Source: Modestobacter italicus
GTDB taxonomy: Bacteria; Actinomycetota; Actinomycetes; Mycobacteriales; Geodermatophilaceae
Reading direction: 5' to 3'
Length of the DNA stretch: 64,000 nucleotides
Assembly (NCBI RefSeq): GCF_000306785.1
Contig: NC_017955.1
Location: forward strand, 3,720,001 to 3,784,000
Shown: one piece after another, positions 34,145 through 44,103 of the stretch
Numbering within the stretch: position 1 is the first letter of the stretch
How the letters are laid out: every line of letters starts with the position of its first letter
Translations under genes and position numbers: made by a program
The notes under the pieces: model-generated
What the model was told of the DNA's origin: nothing
Database searches by the model: none
What the model saw: the letters and a program-made list of their open reading frames with translations, nothing else

Positions 34145-36029
34145 CACCGGCAGCGGTATCACCGCGGTCCGCTCAGGTCTTGCCCTCGCCGACCCGCTCT
34201 GCGGCGACCCAGACGCCTCCGCCCCGACGCCGGACTTCTCTCAACTGTTCCAGCAGGCTCCGTGCGGCTACCTGTTGACCGACGACGACGGCACGATCAC
34301 CTCGGTCAACGACACATTCTTGGCGTGGACCGGGCACCAGCGGCATCACTTGCTGGGCACCCAGCTGCATGCGCTGATGCCGATCGGTGACCGGATCCTC
34401 TACACCACCCACTGCATGCCGGCCCTGTCCATCGGCGGGGCGGTGGCCGAGATCGCCATCGAGGTGATCGTCGCCGACGGGCAGCGCCGTGCTGCCTTGC
34501 TGTCTGCCGCCCGCACCCCAGCCACCGACGGGCACCCCGCCCAGGTCCGGGTCATCATATTCAGCGCCCATGAACGACGCCGCTACGAACGCGAGTTGAT
34601 CGCCGCCCGCCGCCGGGCCGAGGAATCTGAGGCCCGGCGTGCCAGCGCCGAAGCCGACCTCCATCACCTGGCCTGGCACGACACCCTCACCGGACTGCTC
34701 AACCGCGCGGGCCTGACCGCACATCTGGACAGCCTGGGCGAGCACCGCCCGGCCGCCGTCCGCGGAGTTGCTGATGCCTGTCCGCCCGTTCCATCGCCCG
34801 GCACCGCCGCCCATCCGACGGCCAACGGGCCGCTGGGCGTGCTGTTCATTGACCTAGACCACTTCAAGGCCGTCAACGACAGCCTCGGACACGCCGCCGG
34901 TGACCAACTGCTCACCGTGGTGGCCGCCCGGCTGCAGGCCGGTGTCCGCGCCGAGGCGACCGTGGCCCGGCTGTCCGGAGATGAGTTCGTCGTCATCGAC
35001 GCCCTGGCCAACGCTGCTCAGGCCGCCGCCCTGGCGGAACGATTGCTGGAGGCCCTCAACGCGCCCCTGGTCTTGGAGGGGCTGGAGGTCGTGGTGTCAG
35101 CCAGCATCGGCGCCGCTGTCGCCTGCAGCGACCAGGACACTCCCGAACGGCTGGTCCGCCACGCCGACATCGCCATGTACCGGGCCAAGGCCGCCGGCCG
35201 CAACGGCTGGGCGGTCCACGACCCGACCACCGGAGATCCGTCGGCCGGGCGGTTGCGGCTGCTCGGCGAACTACGCCACGGCATCGAAGCCGGTCAACTG
35301 CGCCTGCACTACCAGCCCCGCATCAACCTGAGCAGCAACCAGATCGAAGGTGTCGAGGCACTCGTACGCTGGCAGCATCCCACCGCCGGACTGCTGCCAC
35401 CGGCGGCCTTCATCGACGTCGCCGAGGACTCCGGGCTGGTCCGCGAACTCGGCGACTGGGTGCTGAACGAGGCCATCGCTCAAGCCGTGCAGTGGCTCAC
35501 CGCCGGCCACACCGGGGCCCCGGTGACAATGGCCGTCAACCTCTCAGCCCGCCAACTCGGCGACCCCCGCCTGATCGATCGAGTAGCCGCCGTCCTGGGC
35601 CGCCACGGCCTTCCCCCGCAACTGCTGGTTCTGGAGATCACCGAGACCGCACTGATGCACGACCCCGACACCGTCCTCGACACGCTGCGCGCTCTGAAGG
35701 CACTGGGTGTCAGCCTGGCCGTCGACGACTTCGGCACCGGCTACTCCAGTTTCACCTACCTCAAGCGCTTCCCGGTCGACGAACTCAAGATCGACCGTTC
35801 CTTCGTCGCCGGCCTGGGCACAGACACCAGCGACTCAGCAATCGTAGCGAGCTGCATCAACCTCGCCCACGCCATCGGCCTGCATGCCGTCGCCGAAGGA
35901 GTCGAGACCTCAACCCAGCGCACCGCACTGCTCAAGCTGGGCTGCGACCTAGCTCAGGGTTACCACTGGTCACCCGGCCTTCCGGCAGAGGACCTCACCA
36001 GCTGGCTGACCCGCCTCTCCGCCGACTGA
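34119..36029 (+). CDS. PAS-GGDEF-EAL c-di-GMP enzyme coupled to RsbQ
   Basis: GTG 34119 gives 636 residues. A PAS domain (about 38-150) has 'APCGYLLTDDDGTITSVNDTFLAWTG' and 'LPIG-DRILYTTHCMPALSIGG'-like features typical of RsbP-type PAS. A coiled linker spans about 155-187. The GGDEF domain (about 188-375) has signature RLSGDEF and no obvious RxxD inhibitory site. The EAL domain (about 385-630) has EALVRW, NLSARQL, EITET, DDFGTGYSS and EGVE, all intact. It can in principle make and degrade c-di-GMP. Overlap with rsbQ implies coupled translation; RsbP's usual PP2C output is replaced by c-di-GMP domains. Confidence 0.93.
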   Translation: MTTSPPRADTGSGITAVRSGLALADPLCGDPDASAPTPDFSQLFQQAPCGYLLTDDDGTITSVNDTFLAWTGHQRHHLLGTQLHALMPIGDRILYTTHCMPALSIGGAVAEIAIEVIVADGQRRAALLSAARTPATDGHPAQVRVIIFSAHERRRYERELIAARRRAEESEARRASAEADLHHLAWHDTLTGLLNRAGLTAHLDSLGEHRPAAVRGVADACPPVPSPGTAAHPTANGPLGVLFIDLDHFKAVNDSLGHAAGDQLLTVVAARLQAGVRAEATVARLSGDEFVVIDALANAAQAAALAERLLEALNAPLVLEGLEVVVSASIGAAVACSDQDTPERLVRHADIAMYRAKAAGRNGWAVHDPTTGDPSAGRLRLLGELRHGIEAGQLRLHYQPRINLSSNQIEGVEALVRWQHPTAGLLPPAAFIDVAEDSGLVRELGDWVLNEAIAQAVQWLTAGHTGAPVTMAVNLSARQLGDPRLIDRVAAVLGRHGLPPQLLVLEITETALMHDPDTVLDTLRALKALGVSLAVDDFGTGYSSFTYLKRFPVDELKIDRSFVAGLGTDTSDSAIVASCINLAHAIGLHAVAEGVETSTQRTALLKLGCDLAQGYHWSPGLPAEDLTSWLTRLSAD

Positions 36030-36209
36030 CCGGATGACCGTCTAGTGACCAAGCAACGTCATGCGCTGGTGGCTCCCGGGCAACACAGCGCCGCTTCGGC
36101 CTCTGCCTCATGGGCGCCGACGACACTCACGGGCTGCCCACGACCTCGACGAAGCGACACTGCTTCCTTGCCAGACGTCGTCCATACACCGTCTTGTCAA
36201 AGGAATGCC

Positions 36210-36422
36210 GTGACCACGAACCCGCAAGAACCTGAACGCATCCTGCCGGACGAGCCATTCCCGATCGAGGTCCTGCACGATCAGGTGTGGGTGCCTGGAC
36301 TGCTCCTCGCATGGCAACGATGGCCCACAGGCTGGCGCGCGTACTGCTCGTGGTCCTCGCACTTCGGTCAAGGGCAACTGGGATGGATCAACGGCGACCG
36401 GCTCCGGCCACGTGACCAGTAG
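36210..36422 (+). CDS. Small Trp-rich protein, unknown
   Basis: GTG 36210 (AAAGGA upstream) gives 70 residues: 'ERILPDEPFPIEVLHDQVWVPGLLLAWQRWPTGWRAYCSWSSHFGQGQLGWINGDRLRP'. The Trp-rich, beta-like sequence recalls small actinobacterial proteins of unknown role (compare the 101-residue protein at 54888, with its own 'WVPPPGVLPGWNW...VWMWRHG'). Longer upstream starts add low-complexity sequence and are rejected. Confidence 0.6.
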   Translation: MTTNPQEPERILPDEPFPIEVLHDQVWVPGLLLAWQRWPTGWRAYCSWSSHFGQGQLGWINGDRLRPRDQ

Positions 36423-36647
36423 CTGTGATCGATCGACCTGCCGCATCAGCAACGATCAAGACGTGCAGTCGTACTGACGGCGGAGGTCGTGCGTCCTGCC
36501 GGGTTGCCGCCTCCCTCCATGTCCGAGCCGTCCCGGATGCCACCGCTCCCTGCCGCCGGCTACCTTGCGACCTCCGCACGCGAGCTGCACGGGCGACTTC
36601 GACCTACATGACCAAACGACCGGGCGTTCACTACCGGCCTGCCGCAG

Positions 36648-37037
36648 TCAGGGACCCTGACTGCGTATGGCTCCGCTGACAGAGCATTGCGTACCACGGT
36701 TCACGTCGTACACAATCCCACGGAATGCGCACCGCCCAGCGACGGCGGAGCAGCTCCACCCCCGCTCGCTGAGGTGGAACAGCAGGTACAGCGTGACTCC
36801 GACGAGCAGGAGGGACACGCCATCAACACGTCGGCGTCGCGGGTGACAGCTACGGCGTCGAGCCGATGCTGAAGCCTGAGGGCTGAGGTTCGCAGTTCCG
36901 GGGACGTTGATGTATGAGTGCACGCCGACCTGGACGACCACAACGACCACAATGACCACGACGAGCAGGTAGACGGCACCAGGGCTCGTGTGGAGCGGTT
37001 GGCCGCCGTCACCAACGCTGATCGACCGGATCAGCAT
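36648..37037 (-). CDS. Possible small two-helix membrane protein (doubtful)
   Basis: The frame contains a very hydrophobic run 'AVYLLVVVIVVVVVVQVGVHSYINVPGTANLSP' and a second 'DGVSLLLVGVTLYLLFHLSERG', joined by a basic segment. It may encode a small membrane protein. The C-terminal 25 residues look random, suggesting a frameshift or wrong frame near 36740. Low confidence. Confidence 0.35.
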   Translation of the reverse strand: MLIRSISVGDGGQPLHTSPGAVYLLVVVIVVVVVVQVGVHSYINVPGTANLSPQASASARRRSCHPRRRRVDGVSLLLVGVTLYLLFHLSERGWSCSAVAGRCAFRGIVYDVNRGTQCSVSGAIRSQGP

Positions 37038-37169
37038 GGCCTCACGACGGCGGGCCTCGTGACGACCGGATCGCTTTGTGGGCGCGTGCTGCCCTGGACG
37101 CGGGGACGACCGGCGCCTCGCATCTTCGGCTGAGGCGTCACCGCTGTGGCCTCGGGACTTGTGAGCCGA

Positions 37170-37822
37170 TCAAATGTCGACGCGGCGCGTCTCGTAGGCC
37201 CACAGGACGATCTCAACGCGGTTTCGGGCACTGATCTTGCGGATCAGGGCGGCGATGTGTGTATTGACGGCGCTGAGGTTGATCGACAGCTCATCGCCGA
37301 TCTCGCCGTTGGTCCTCCCTCGAGCGGCTGCGAGCAGGACCTGATTTCGCGAGCGGTCAGCGGCTCAACGGGCTCGGGTGGCACTGGGCGCGAGCGGCTG
37401 TCAGCGAAGGAGCACAGAAGCCTCGCGGTGATGTTCGGTGCGATCAGGGCGTCGCCGCGGGCGGCGGCATGCACAGCCTGGGTGAGCAGTTCAGCGCCGG
37501 CGTCGAGCAGGAACCCGCGGGCGCCTGCCTTCAGCGTGCCGTAAACGTACTCGTCGAGGTCGAAGGTGTTGATGACGACGACAGCCAGCGGATCGGCGAT
37601 GTCGGCCCCGGCGAGCTGCCGGGTGGCTTCCATCCCGTCGACCTCGGGCATGCGGATGTCCAGCAGGCACACATCGGGGCGCAGCGAACGTGCCAGCGAG
37701 ATGGCCCGACGGCCGTCGGCGGCCTCGCCGACGACGGTGATCCCCGGTTGCGCGTTGAGGATCATGCACAGCCCAGCCCTGACGATGTCCTGGTCGTCGG
37801 CGACGAGGACGCGGACGGTCAT
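37170..37822 (-). pseudogene. Decayed NarL/LuxR response regulator
   Basis: The receiver is recognisable (ATG 37822, 'VLVADDQDIVRAGL', phospho-Asp in 'VCLLDIRMPEVDG'). The conserved 'GFLLKDAG' reads 'GFLLDAG', so the switch Lys codon is deleted. A one-base loss near 37342 throws the HTH out of frame. In the correct frame it reads 'VLLAAARGRTNGEIGDELSINLSAVNTHIAALIRKISARNRVEIV' and ends at 37170. Both faults suggest true decay more than a sequencing slip. Its kinase partner upstream is also broken. Confidence 0.82.
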
Positions 37823-38345
37823 GACGCGCGCACCGCCAGAGGCAGCGAGGCGTCGACGCTCCAGCCCTGTCCGGGTCGGGTCCCGCCCGCAGAGTGCCGC
37901 CGAGCAGGCTCACCCGCTCGGCCATGCCGCGCAGCCCGTAGCCGGCGGGCGCAGGGCTGGCCGTACTCGCCTCGCCGTCATCGCGCACTCGCAAGCGCAC
38001 CTGACGGCGGAATGCGGTGACGTCGACAGTGATGTGCGTGGCGCCTGAGGCATGCCGCGTCGCGTTGGTGACCGCCTCGGCGGCGACCAGGTAGAGGGCG
38101 GTGCTGACTGCTGGGTCAACGGCATCGACGTCACCGGAGACCTGCACGCGGACGCCCAGCACCTCGCCTCCAGGGCGAGCGAGCCGCTCGATGTCCGCCA
38201 GGCCCCGGCGGGGGGCGAGATCAGCGTCGGTCCCCTCGCGCAGCACACCCACCAGCGCCCGCATCTCCTCTGAAGCGCCGCCACCGCCACCGTCGCGCCG
38301 CGCCGCGCTTACGAGGCGCGCGCCGGCTGAGCTCGCCAGAGTGCT
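37819..38345 (-). pseudogene. Truncated HisKA_3 histidine kinase remnant
   Basis: Only the region after the H-box survives: '[30 protein letters not shown]'. The ATPase domain follows with N-box 'VAAEAVTNATRHA', 'VRDDGEAST' and G-box 'GYGLRGMAERVSLLGG'. The N-terminal membrane part and phospho-His box are absent. The last 20 codons are one base out of frame near 37870 (the correct frame ends 'WSVDASLPLAVRAS'). It overlaps the regulator start exactly as in an intact kinase-regulator operon. Confidence 0.8.
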
Positions 38346-38781
38346 GACAGCCCTACGTATGTCGGAGCAGCTCCGGAACAGACGGTCATGCACGTGCCGA
38401 ATCACCGGGTTCGACTGGCCGCGTCAACACCACCCTCAATGTCGGAGCAACGATCGGCTTTCGGCCGGCCGGCTACTCCCCCGAGTTGCCCACCCTTCTG
38501 GACCTTCGGCCACCGTCCCAGAGCAACGGTCTACTCGCACCCAACACCGGACCTCGTGCACTTGCGCTGACCCGACCATCCGGTTGTCTGTGGACGAGCA
38601 TGTTGTTCCGCGACAGGTCGACGCAAGAGGACCTCGTGGACTTTTAACACGAATCCGGACTTACCGGTTTTCAACGTCGATGCCACCCGCAAGCCGCCGC
38701 TTGATTCGCCTCAACTCACCGGCCTGTCTGCCGAAGAGGGTTGTGGCCGCATCAACCGCTGCTCGTCCTGTGGAGAAGACC
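38346..38781. other. 436-base gap upstream of the chemoreceptor gene
   Basis: No gene is supported. The DNA is locally AT-richer near 38630-38690, as expected for a promoter of the gene starting about 38782. No defined -35/-10 was picked out. Confidence 0.35.
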
Positions 38782-40329
38782 TTGCCTCGTCGTCGTGACC
38801 GCGCTTCCTCCGTCCTGCCGCCTGTGGAGATGCCGCGGGATGTCGAGGCCGTTGAGGCGGTGATCGTTGCGCTCGACCGCGGGGTTGCCGGCGACGTCGA
38901 GGCGCACCGGGTGATGACTGGCACGCTGGTGTTGGAGCTTGGGCTGGAGTACGGGGCGGTGTGGTTGCCGGCCGGGGACGGTTCGTTTCAGCTCGCCGGA
39001 GAGTGGGGCGCTCTGGTCCCGGTCATGGGTGCCGCGGGTGCCGGCCGTCTGACCCTGGGAGCCGGTGCGGGCGATGAGGCGTTGCGTACCCGGGAGCCGG
39101 TGGTCATCGACGGGTCGACCGACCATCGGCAGTGTGCGCGCTGGGCGGCGGCCGCCGGGGGCGGCGCGCGGGCCGGCGCGTTCCTGCCGGTCATCGACGC
39201 GGGCGTGGTGGTGGCGGTCAAGGAGTTCTACACCACTGGTGTGCTGCCCTTCTTCGGGCAGCGGCGGGAGAAGTGGCACTCGCTGGAACGGCTGCTGAAC
39301 AACGCGCGCCGAGCCGCGGTGCAGCGCACCCAGCTGCAGGAGACGCTGGACGACCGGGTGGCGGTGACCACCGTGGTGGCCGAGATCGGCGCGGCCTCAG
39401 ATCAGCAGCAGGCGCTGCGGATCGCCCTGGACACGGTGCGGGAGGCGTTCGGCTGGGCGTACGGCTCCTACTGGGCGCTGGACCCGCAGGCCAACGTGCT
39501 CCGCTTCCAGCAGGAGTCCGGCTCGGCCGGTGAGGAGTTCCGCACGGTCACCCTGGCCGCCAGCTTCGCCGAGGGCGTGGGCCTGTCCGGGCGGGCGTGG
39601 CGGGCCCGCGACCTGTTCTTCGTCTCGGACATCGGCGAGATGACCGACTGCGTGCGCGCCCCCGCCGCCCAGCGCGCCGGAGTCAAGTCCGGCGTCTGCT
39701 TCCCGCTCGTCGTCGGCGGCAGGGTGATCGGCACGATGGACTTCTTCGTCACCGAGACCATCGAGCTGTCGGAGTCCCGGGCCTCGGCGCTGCGCAACGT
39801 GCAGCAGCTGGTGTCCCAGCGGCTGGACGTGCTGCGCCGCACCGAGGAGTCCGCGGCCAACGCCCGGGAGCTGCTGGACACCGTGTCCCGGCTGCGGGAG
39901 GCCGCCGGGGACGCCGGCCGGGTCGCGGAGTCCGCGGTCGTGCAGGCCTCCACGATGACCGGCGAGGTCGAGGCACTGGACGAGGCGTCGGCGGCGGTCG
40001 GGGAGGTCATCCGGATCATCTCCGGCATCGCCGACCAGACCAACCTGCTGGCCCTCAACGCCACCATCGAGGCCGCCCGCGCCGGCGAGCTGGGCAAGGG
40101 CTTCGCGGTGGTCGCCAGCGAGGTCAAGGACCTGGCCCGGGAGACGGCCAAGGCCACCCAGCGGGTGTCGGACCAGATCGCCGGCATCCAGGCCAGCAGC
40201 AAGGCGGTGGCCTCCGGCATCCACACCACCGGGGAGATCATCGGCCAGCTCGACGCCGTCCAGGCCCGAATGAACCAGGTGCTGGAGGAACAGGCCAGCA
40301 TGGCGGCGGCCATCGACGCCGCCGGCTGA
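38782..40329 (+). CDS. Soluble GAF-GAF methyl-accepting chemotaxis-like protein
   Basis: TTG 38782 (GGAGAAG upstream) gives 515 residues; ATG 38830 and ATG 38680 are alternatives. Two GAF-like domains (about 30-180 and 205-355) precede a short MCP signalling domain. Its hairpin is conserved: '[50 protein letters not shown]'. There is no transmembrane helix or HAMP, so it is a cytoplasmic receptor. The C-terminal arm after the tip is very short. No cheA, cheW or cheR gene is in the window, so its partner is elsewhere or it acts outside chemotaxis. Confidence 0.88.
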   Translation: MPRRRDRASSVLPPVEMPRDVEAVEAVIVALDRGVAGDVEAHRVMTGTLVLELGLEYGAVWLPAGDGSFQLAGEWGALVPVMGAAGAGRLTLGAGAGDEALRTREPVVIDGSTDHRQCARWAAAAGGGARAGAFLPVIDAGVVVAVKEFYTTGVLPFFGQRREKWHSLERLLNNARRAAVQRTQLQETLDDRVAVTTVVAEIGAASDQQQALRIALDTVREAFGWAYGSYWALDPQANVLRFQQESGSAGEEFRTVTLAASFAEGVGLSGRAWRARDLFFVSDIGEMTDCVRAPAAQRAGVKSGVCFPLVVGGRVIGTMDFFVTETIELSESRASALRNVQQLVSQRLDVLRRTEESAANARELLDTVSRLREAAGDAGRVAESAVVQASTMTGEVEALDEASAAVGEVIRIISGIADQTNLLALNATIEAARAGELGKGFAVVASEVKDLARETAKATQRVSDQIAGIQASSKAVASGIHTTGEIIGQLDAVQARMNQVLEEQASMAAAIDAAG

Positions 40330-40427
40330 CCGGCAGCCAGGTCGGCCACACGAGCCTCGCAGCAGGCGCCCGGGGGTCGGGGTCGCCGGTGGGTCACGAC
40401 CGGGCCACCCGGATGGACCTCGGCGCC

Positions 40428-40610
40428 CTATTCGGGGGCAGGACGGTCAAGCCGATGCTCCTCCGTCAGCTGGTACCTGACCCCCGCAACGAGCTCCAGG
40501 CGATGGGCTGAGCAGACCGGAAGCAGCAGGTTCGGCTCAAAGCGGGTGTCGGTCCACAACGCCGCAGCTCCGGCCGCACAACCCACCACCCGGCACGGCT
40601 CCCTGTACAT
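40428..40610 (-). CDS. Cys/His mini-protein, copy 2
   Basis: The 60 residues begin MYREPCRVVGC and contain 'LLLPVCSAHRLELVAGVRYQLTEEHRL'. The C-x4-C...C-x2-H pattern and flanking residues match copy 1 at 32786-32926 almost throughout. A zinc-binding fold is plausible. It lies convergent to the GAF-receptor gene, about 100 bases beyond its stop. Function unknown. Confidence 0.55.
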   Translation of the reverse strand: MYREPCRVVGCAAGAAALWTDTRFEPNLLLPVCSAHRLELVAGVRYQLTEEHRLDRPAPE

Positions 40611-40700
40611 CGTCCCGCGCCTCCTCCGAGGCCCTCAGCCGGCGTGCGGAATGGCTGTACACCGGGGCCAGGCAGCTGCAGACCGGAACTCGGGCGAGCT
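40441..40700. repeat. Dispersed about 260-300 bp repeat, copy 2
   Basis: Partner of 32761-33020, same orientation, with shared words listed there. Both copies also keep a plus-strand peptide-like frame ('VK(S/P)M(F/L)LRQLVPDP'), but the minus-strand Cys/His frame is the better conserved. No terminal inverted repeats or target duplications were found. Confidence 0.72.
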
Positions 40701-41322
40701 GGGGCGCGCTCGAGAACGAGGGACGGCATCCTCCTCACCACGCCACTTCAGCGAAGTCGCTGCGAAGGTTTGAGCTGATCACCGGCCCGCAGAAGTCCCT
40801 CCAACAACGACCAGAGCGGAATCCGTGCGCGGCGTCGCGGTCTGCCCGGGGGGGAACGAAACCGCGACGCCGCCGTCACCATGGTGAGGCAGGCGGTGGG
40901 GACGGCGCCAATGCTGCGATCGGTCTGCAGGAACGGCCGCGCACGCTTCCCTCCGTGCCGGGCCAGGAAACCCGTGGAGGCCGGCGCCGCCCATCAGGAC
41001 TGCGACGGGCCACTCGCTGACTCCGACGTCCATGCCGATCGCCAGTTCCGCCCGCACCCGACGGGACCCCTAGAGCACATACTCGCGGATGTACATCTAT
41101 TGCCGAAAGTGATCGCTCAGCCAGACCGCCGCGCCACCTCGAAATGTGCTTCCACTTCGTCTGATCGGACAGCGCACCCGTCCCGGCCCGAGCGAATTTT
41201 TGCTCTGCCCCGCGCGCTACATCCTGGAACATTCGTGGTCATGACGGAGTTTACAACGTATCCGTGCATCCGGTCCCTGCTTCCGGCCGCGGGGTCATCC
41301 ACTCGACACGGGGGCGTTCCCA

Positions 41323-41633
41323 TGACCGGTGACGACGTATGCGAGACCGGTCGACTTCTCGGGCAGGCTGCCGCGCTGCTGGAAGCGGTCGGCTCCGATC
41401 GGGACCGGGTACCTGCCTCCGTCGCGGAGGACTGCCGTCGGGCGGCAGACCTGCTCCGGCAGGCGGCAGCCCTACCGGTGGCCGCCGCCGTGCACGCCGC
41501 CAACCCACGGGCGGCCGTCCGCGAGGCCATGGCCATGCTGTCCAGGTTGAGCGATGCGCAGCTGTCCAGTGAGCCGACGCTGACGGCGGTGCGGATCATC
41601 TGGCGCGTCTATGTGCGCATCGGCCAGCTGTGA
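41323..41633 (+). CDS. Small helical protein, unknown
   Basis: ATG 41323 gives 103 residues, predicted all-helical ('CETGRLLGQAAALLEAVG', 'VAEDCRRAADLLRQAAAL', 'AMLSRLSDAQLSSEPTLTAVRIIWRVYVRIG'). It resembles small coiled-coil or ANTAR-like helical proteins but has no defining motif. A longer start at 41241 (ATGACGGAG) is possible but adds non-conserved sequence. It stands alone upstream of the HAMP-GGDEF-EAL gene. Confidence 0.6.
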
Positions 41634-41889
41634 GCGACGGGACCGACCACGATCGGGTGGTCGTTGCAGACTCGACTGGGAACCTGGGGACTGCCCAAGG
41701 CGGCCCCGGTCGACACGGTCTGCGCCCGGCCATCGAGCCGGGCGGCGACCGGCTGATCCGAGCACTCGACTCGGAGCCGGTCAACGCCATCACCGGTCAG
41801 CTGGGTGAGCTCCCGCAGCCGAGTTCTCCGGCTACCTGAGCCCTCCTCGCGAGGGAGATTCTCATAGCAATCTTCAGTGCTCACTCGCG

Positions 41890-43746
41890 GTGGCCGACCA
41901 CGAACAAGTGCGCACCGAAAAAGCGGCCGCCGGTCGGCTCATGGGGAAAGCAGAGACGCAGCGGCTCCGCCGGATGTGGATCGGCTCGTCGCTGCGCCGT
42001 CGGTTTCTGCTCAGTGTTGGGCTGATGCTGCTGCCGCTGGTCAATCTCGCGGCCGCGGCCTGGTTCTCGGTCAGCCAGATGGCCGACAGTGCGCAACAGC
42101 TGGCCGGTGAGGCTCCGGCGACATGGCTGGAGGAGCTGGCTGCCGTGTCCGCGGTCCGCCACGAAGCGCTGCTGGCGGTCTTCGGCGTGTGCCTGGGCGG
42201 TGTCGTGCTGGCCGCCCTTGTCGGGCGCCGGCTGGCGCACTCGGTACTGGGTCCGTTGCTGGCGATCAAGCAGGCCGCTGACCAGCTGGGCCGCGGGAAC
42301 CTGGCACACCGGATAGCGTCCGGGCGAGCCGATGAGCTCGGGGACGTGGCCCGCGCGTTCGACGGCATGGCGCAGCGGCTGCAGATCAGCCAAGACCAGC
42401 TCGCGCACAGCGCCACCCATGACCTGTTGACCGGGCTGCCCAACCGCAGGATGCTGCACGAACGCCTCCGGCAGGCGAGCCCGGCATCCGGACCTGCATC
42501 CGGCCTGGCGTCACAGGATGTCTGGGCGCTGCTGTTGATCGACCTGGACAAGTTCAAGGACGCCAACGACTCGCTGGGTCACTCGGCCGGTGACCAGATC
42601 CTGACCGTCATCGCGCACCGCCTGCAGCAGGCAGTACCGGAGCCCGGGCTGGTCGCGCGCCTCGGCGGGGACGAGTTCGCGGTGCTGGTGGCCCACGCCG
42701 ACGGCCCGGATGGCGCGGTCGCTGGCGCCGAGCAGTGCCAGCAGCTGATCGAGAGGCCGGTGAGGGTGGCCGGCCGCGACGTCGTGCTGAGCGCCAGCAT
42801 CGGCGTGGTCGCTGACCTCGGCGCCGCCGGCGGTGACCCGGAAGAGCTGCTGCGTGACGCGGATCTGGCCATGTACGCCGGCAAACGCGCCGGGGGCGGG
42901 CGTTCCCGCCTGTTCTCCCCCGATCTGCACCGCCGGGCGCTGGCACGGCTGGAACTGGAGGTGGAACTGCGCCAGGCGCTAAGCCACGGCGAGCTCCGCC
43001 CGGTCTACCAGCCGGTCATCGACCTGATCACCGGCCGCACCGTCGGGGTTGAGGCCCTGGTCCGCTGGTTCCATCCCCGTCGAGGCGTGGTGCCACCCGA
43101 TGAGTTCATCCCGCTGGCCGAGGAGTCCGACCTCATCGTCGCCCTGGGCCAGCAGGTCCTCATCCGTGCCTGCACCGAGATGGCCAGCTGGCTGCGAGCC
43201 CATCCCGATGCTCTGCCGCTGATGCTCAACGTCAACATCTCCGCCCGGCAGCTGCAGCACGAAGAGCTGGTCGACCACGTCCAGGAGGCGCTGCGGATCA
43301 GTGGACTGCCCGCCGGGCAGCTGACCTTGGAGATCACCGAGACCACCGCGATGACCGATCCCGAAGCCAGTCTGCAGCGGCTGCGTGCGCTGGTCGGGCT
43401 GGGCGTGGGCCTGGCCATCGACGACTTCGGCACCGGCTACTCCTCCCTGGCCTACCTCCAGCGTTTCCCGATCCAGACCCTGAAACTGGACATGTCCTTC
43501 ATCGCCGGTCTGGACACCGACCCCGACGCGGTCCGGCTCACCGGCGGCGTGCTGCGTCTGGCCGAGACACTGGGACTGCGGGTCGTCGCCGAGGGTGTGG
43601 AGAGGCCCAGCCAGGCTGACGTCCTCCGCGCCATGGGCTGCCCGGCCGTGCAGGGCTACCTCTTCGGCCGACCCGGACCGCTGACCACTGCTCTCGAGCG
43701 CTTCAGGCAGCCCGACACCCAGCTGCAGCTCACCGCCGGCAGCTGA
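41890..43746 (+). CDS. HAMP-GGDEF-EAL membrane c-di-GMP enzyme
   Basis: GTG 41890 gives 618 residues; ATG 41941 would give 601. Two membrane helices (about 38-60 and 93-113) enclose a loop of only about 33 residues, so there is no real extracellular sensor domain. HAMP (about 113-166) connects to GGDEF (about 172-340, RLGGDEF intact) and EAL (about 350-605). The latter has EALVRW, NISARQL, EITETTAM, DDFGTGYSS and EGVE intact. Both activities are possible. It is a second c-di-GMP enzyme within 8 kb of the RsbQ-linked one. Confidence 0.92.
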   Translation: MADHEQVRTEKAAAGRLMGKAETQRLRRMWIGSSLRRRFLLSVGLMLLPLVNLAAAAWFSVSQMADSAQQLAGEAPATWLEELAAVSAVRHEALLAVFGVCLGGVVLAALVGRRLAHSVLGPLLAIKQAADQLGRGNLAHRIASGRADELGDVARAFDGMAQRLQISQDQLAHSATHDLLTGLPNRRMLHERLRQASPASGPASGLASQDVWALLLIDLDKFKDANDSLGHSAGDQILTVIAHRLQQAVPEPGLVARLGGDEFAVLVAHADGPDGAVAGAEQCQQLIERPVRVAGRDVVLSASIGVVADLGAAGGDPEELLRDADLAMYAGKRAGGGRSRLFSPDLHRRALARLELEVELRQALSHGELRPVYQPVIDLITGRTVGVEALVRWFHPRRGVVPPDEFIPLAEESDLIVALGQQVLIRACTEMASWLRAHPDALPLMLNVNISARQLQHEELVDHVQEALRISGLPAGQLTLEITETTAMTDPEASLQRLRALVGLGVGLAIDDFGTGYSSLAYLQRFPIQTLKLDMSFIAGLDTDPDAVRLTGGVLRLAETLGLRVVAEGVERPSQADVLRAMGCPAVQGYLFGRPGPLTTALERFRQPDTQLQLTAGS

Positions 43747-44103
43747 CGACACCGCGCCAACAGGGCGCGCGGGGTGAAGGTCGGGACGGCGTCGAAGGTG
43801 GCCGCGGCGCCGATACAGGCGGGGGCGCGGCGGGCGGGACGGCCAGCGCCTACGCAGAGCGCAGCGCCTTAAGGCGCATACCGGGACCGCCAAGTCGTGC
43901 CGCCGGCGAACCGAATTCACGATATGGCTGAGCTAGGGCGAAATTCAACGCCATGTCGACTCATTCGAGGCGGTCACCGAAGGTTCTCTGCTTCCCGTGC
44001 GACACGGGCGCCCCCAACAAGATTGCAGATCCTGTTCTACGTACTTTTCCTCTTGCGGCCGGAGAGCGCCGATACGGCATGACATGAGTTCTTGGAGAAC
44101 CCG
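43747..44103. other. 357-base gap, probable promoter of a lost MCP
   Basis: The region between the GGDEF-EAL gene and the MCP remnant becomes AT-richer from about 43905 and keeps a ribosome-binding-like 'TTGGAGAAC' just before ATG 44104. No gene. Confidence 0.4.
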
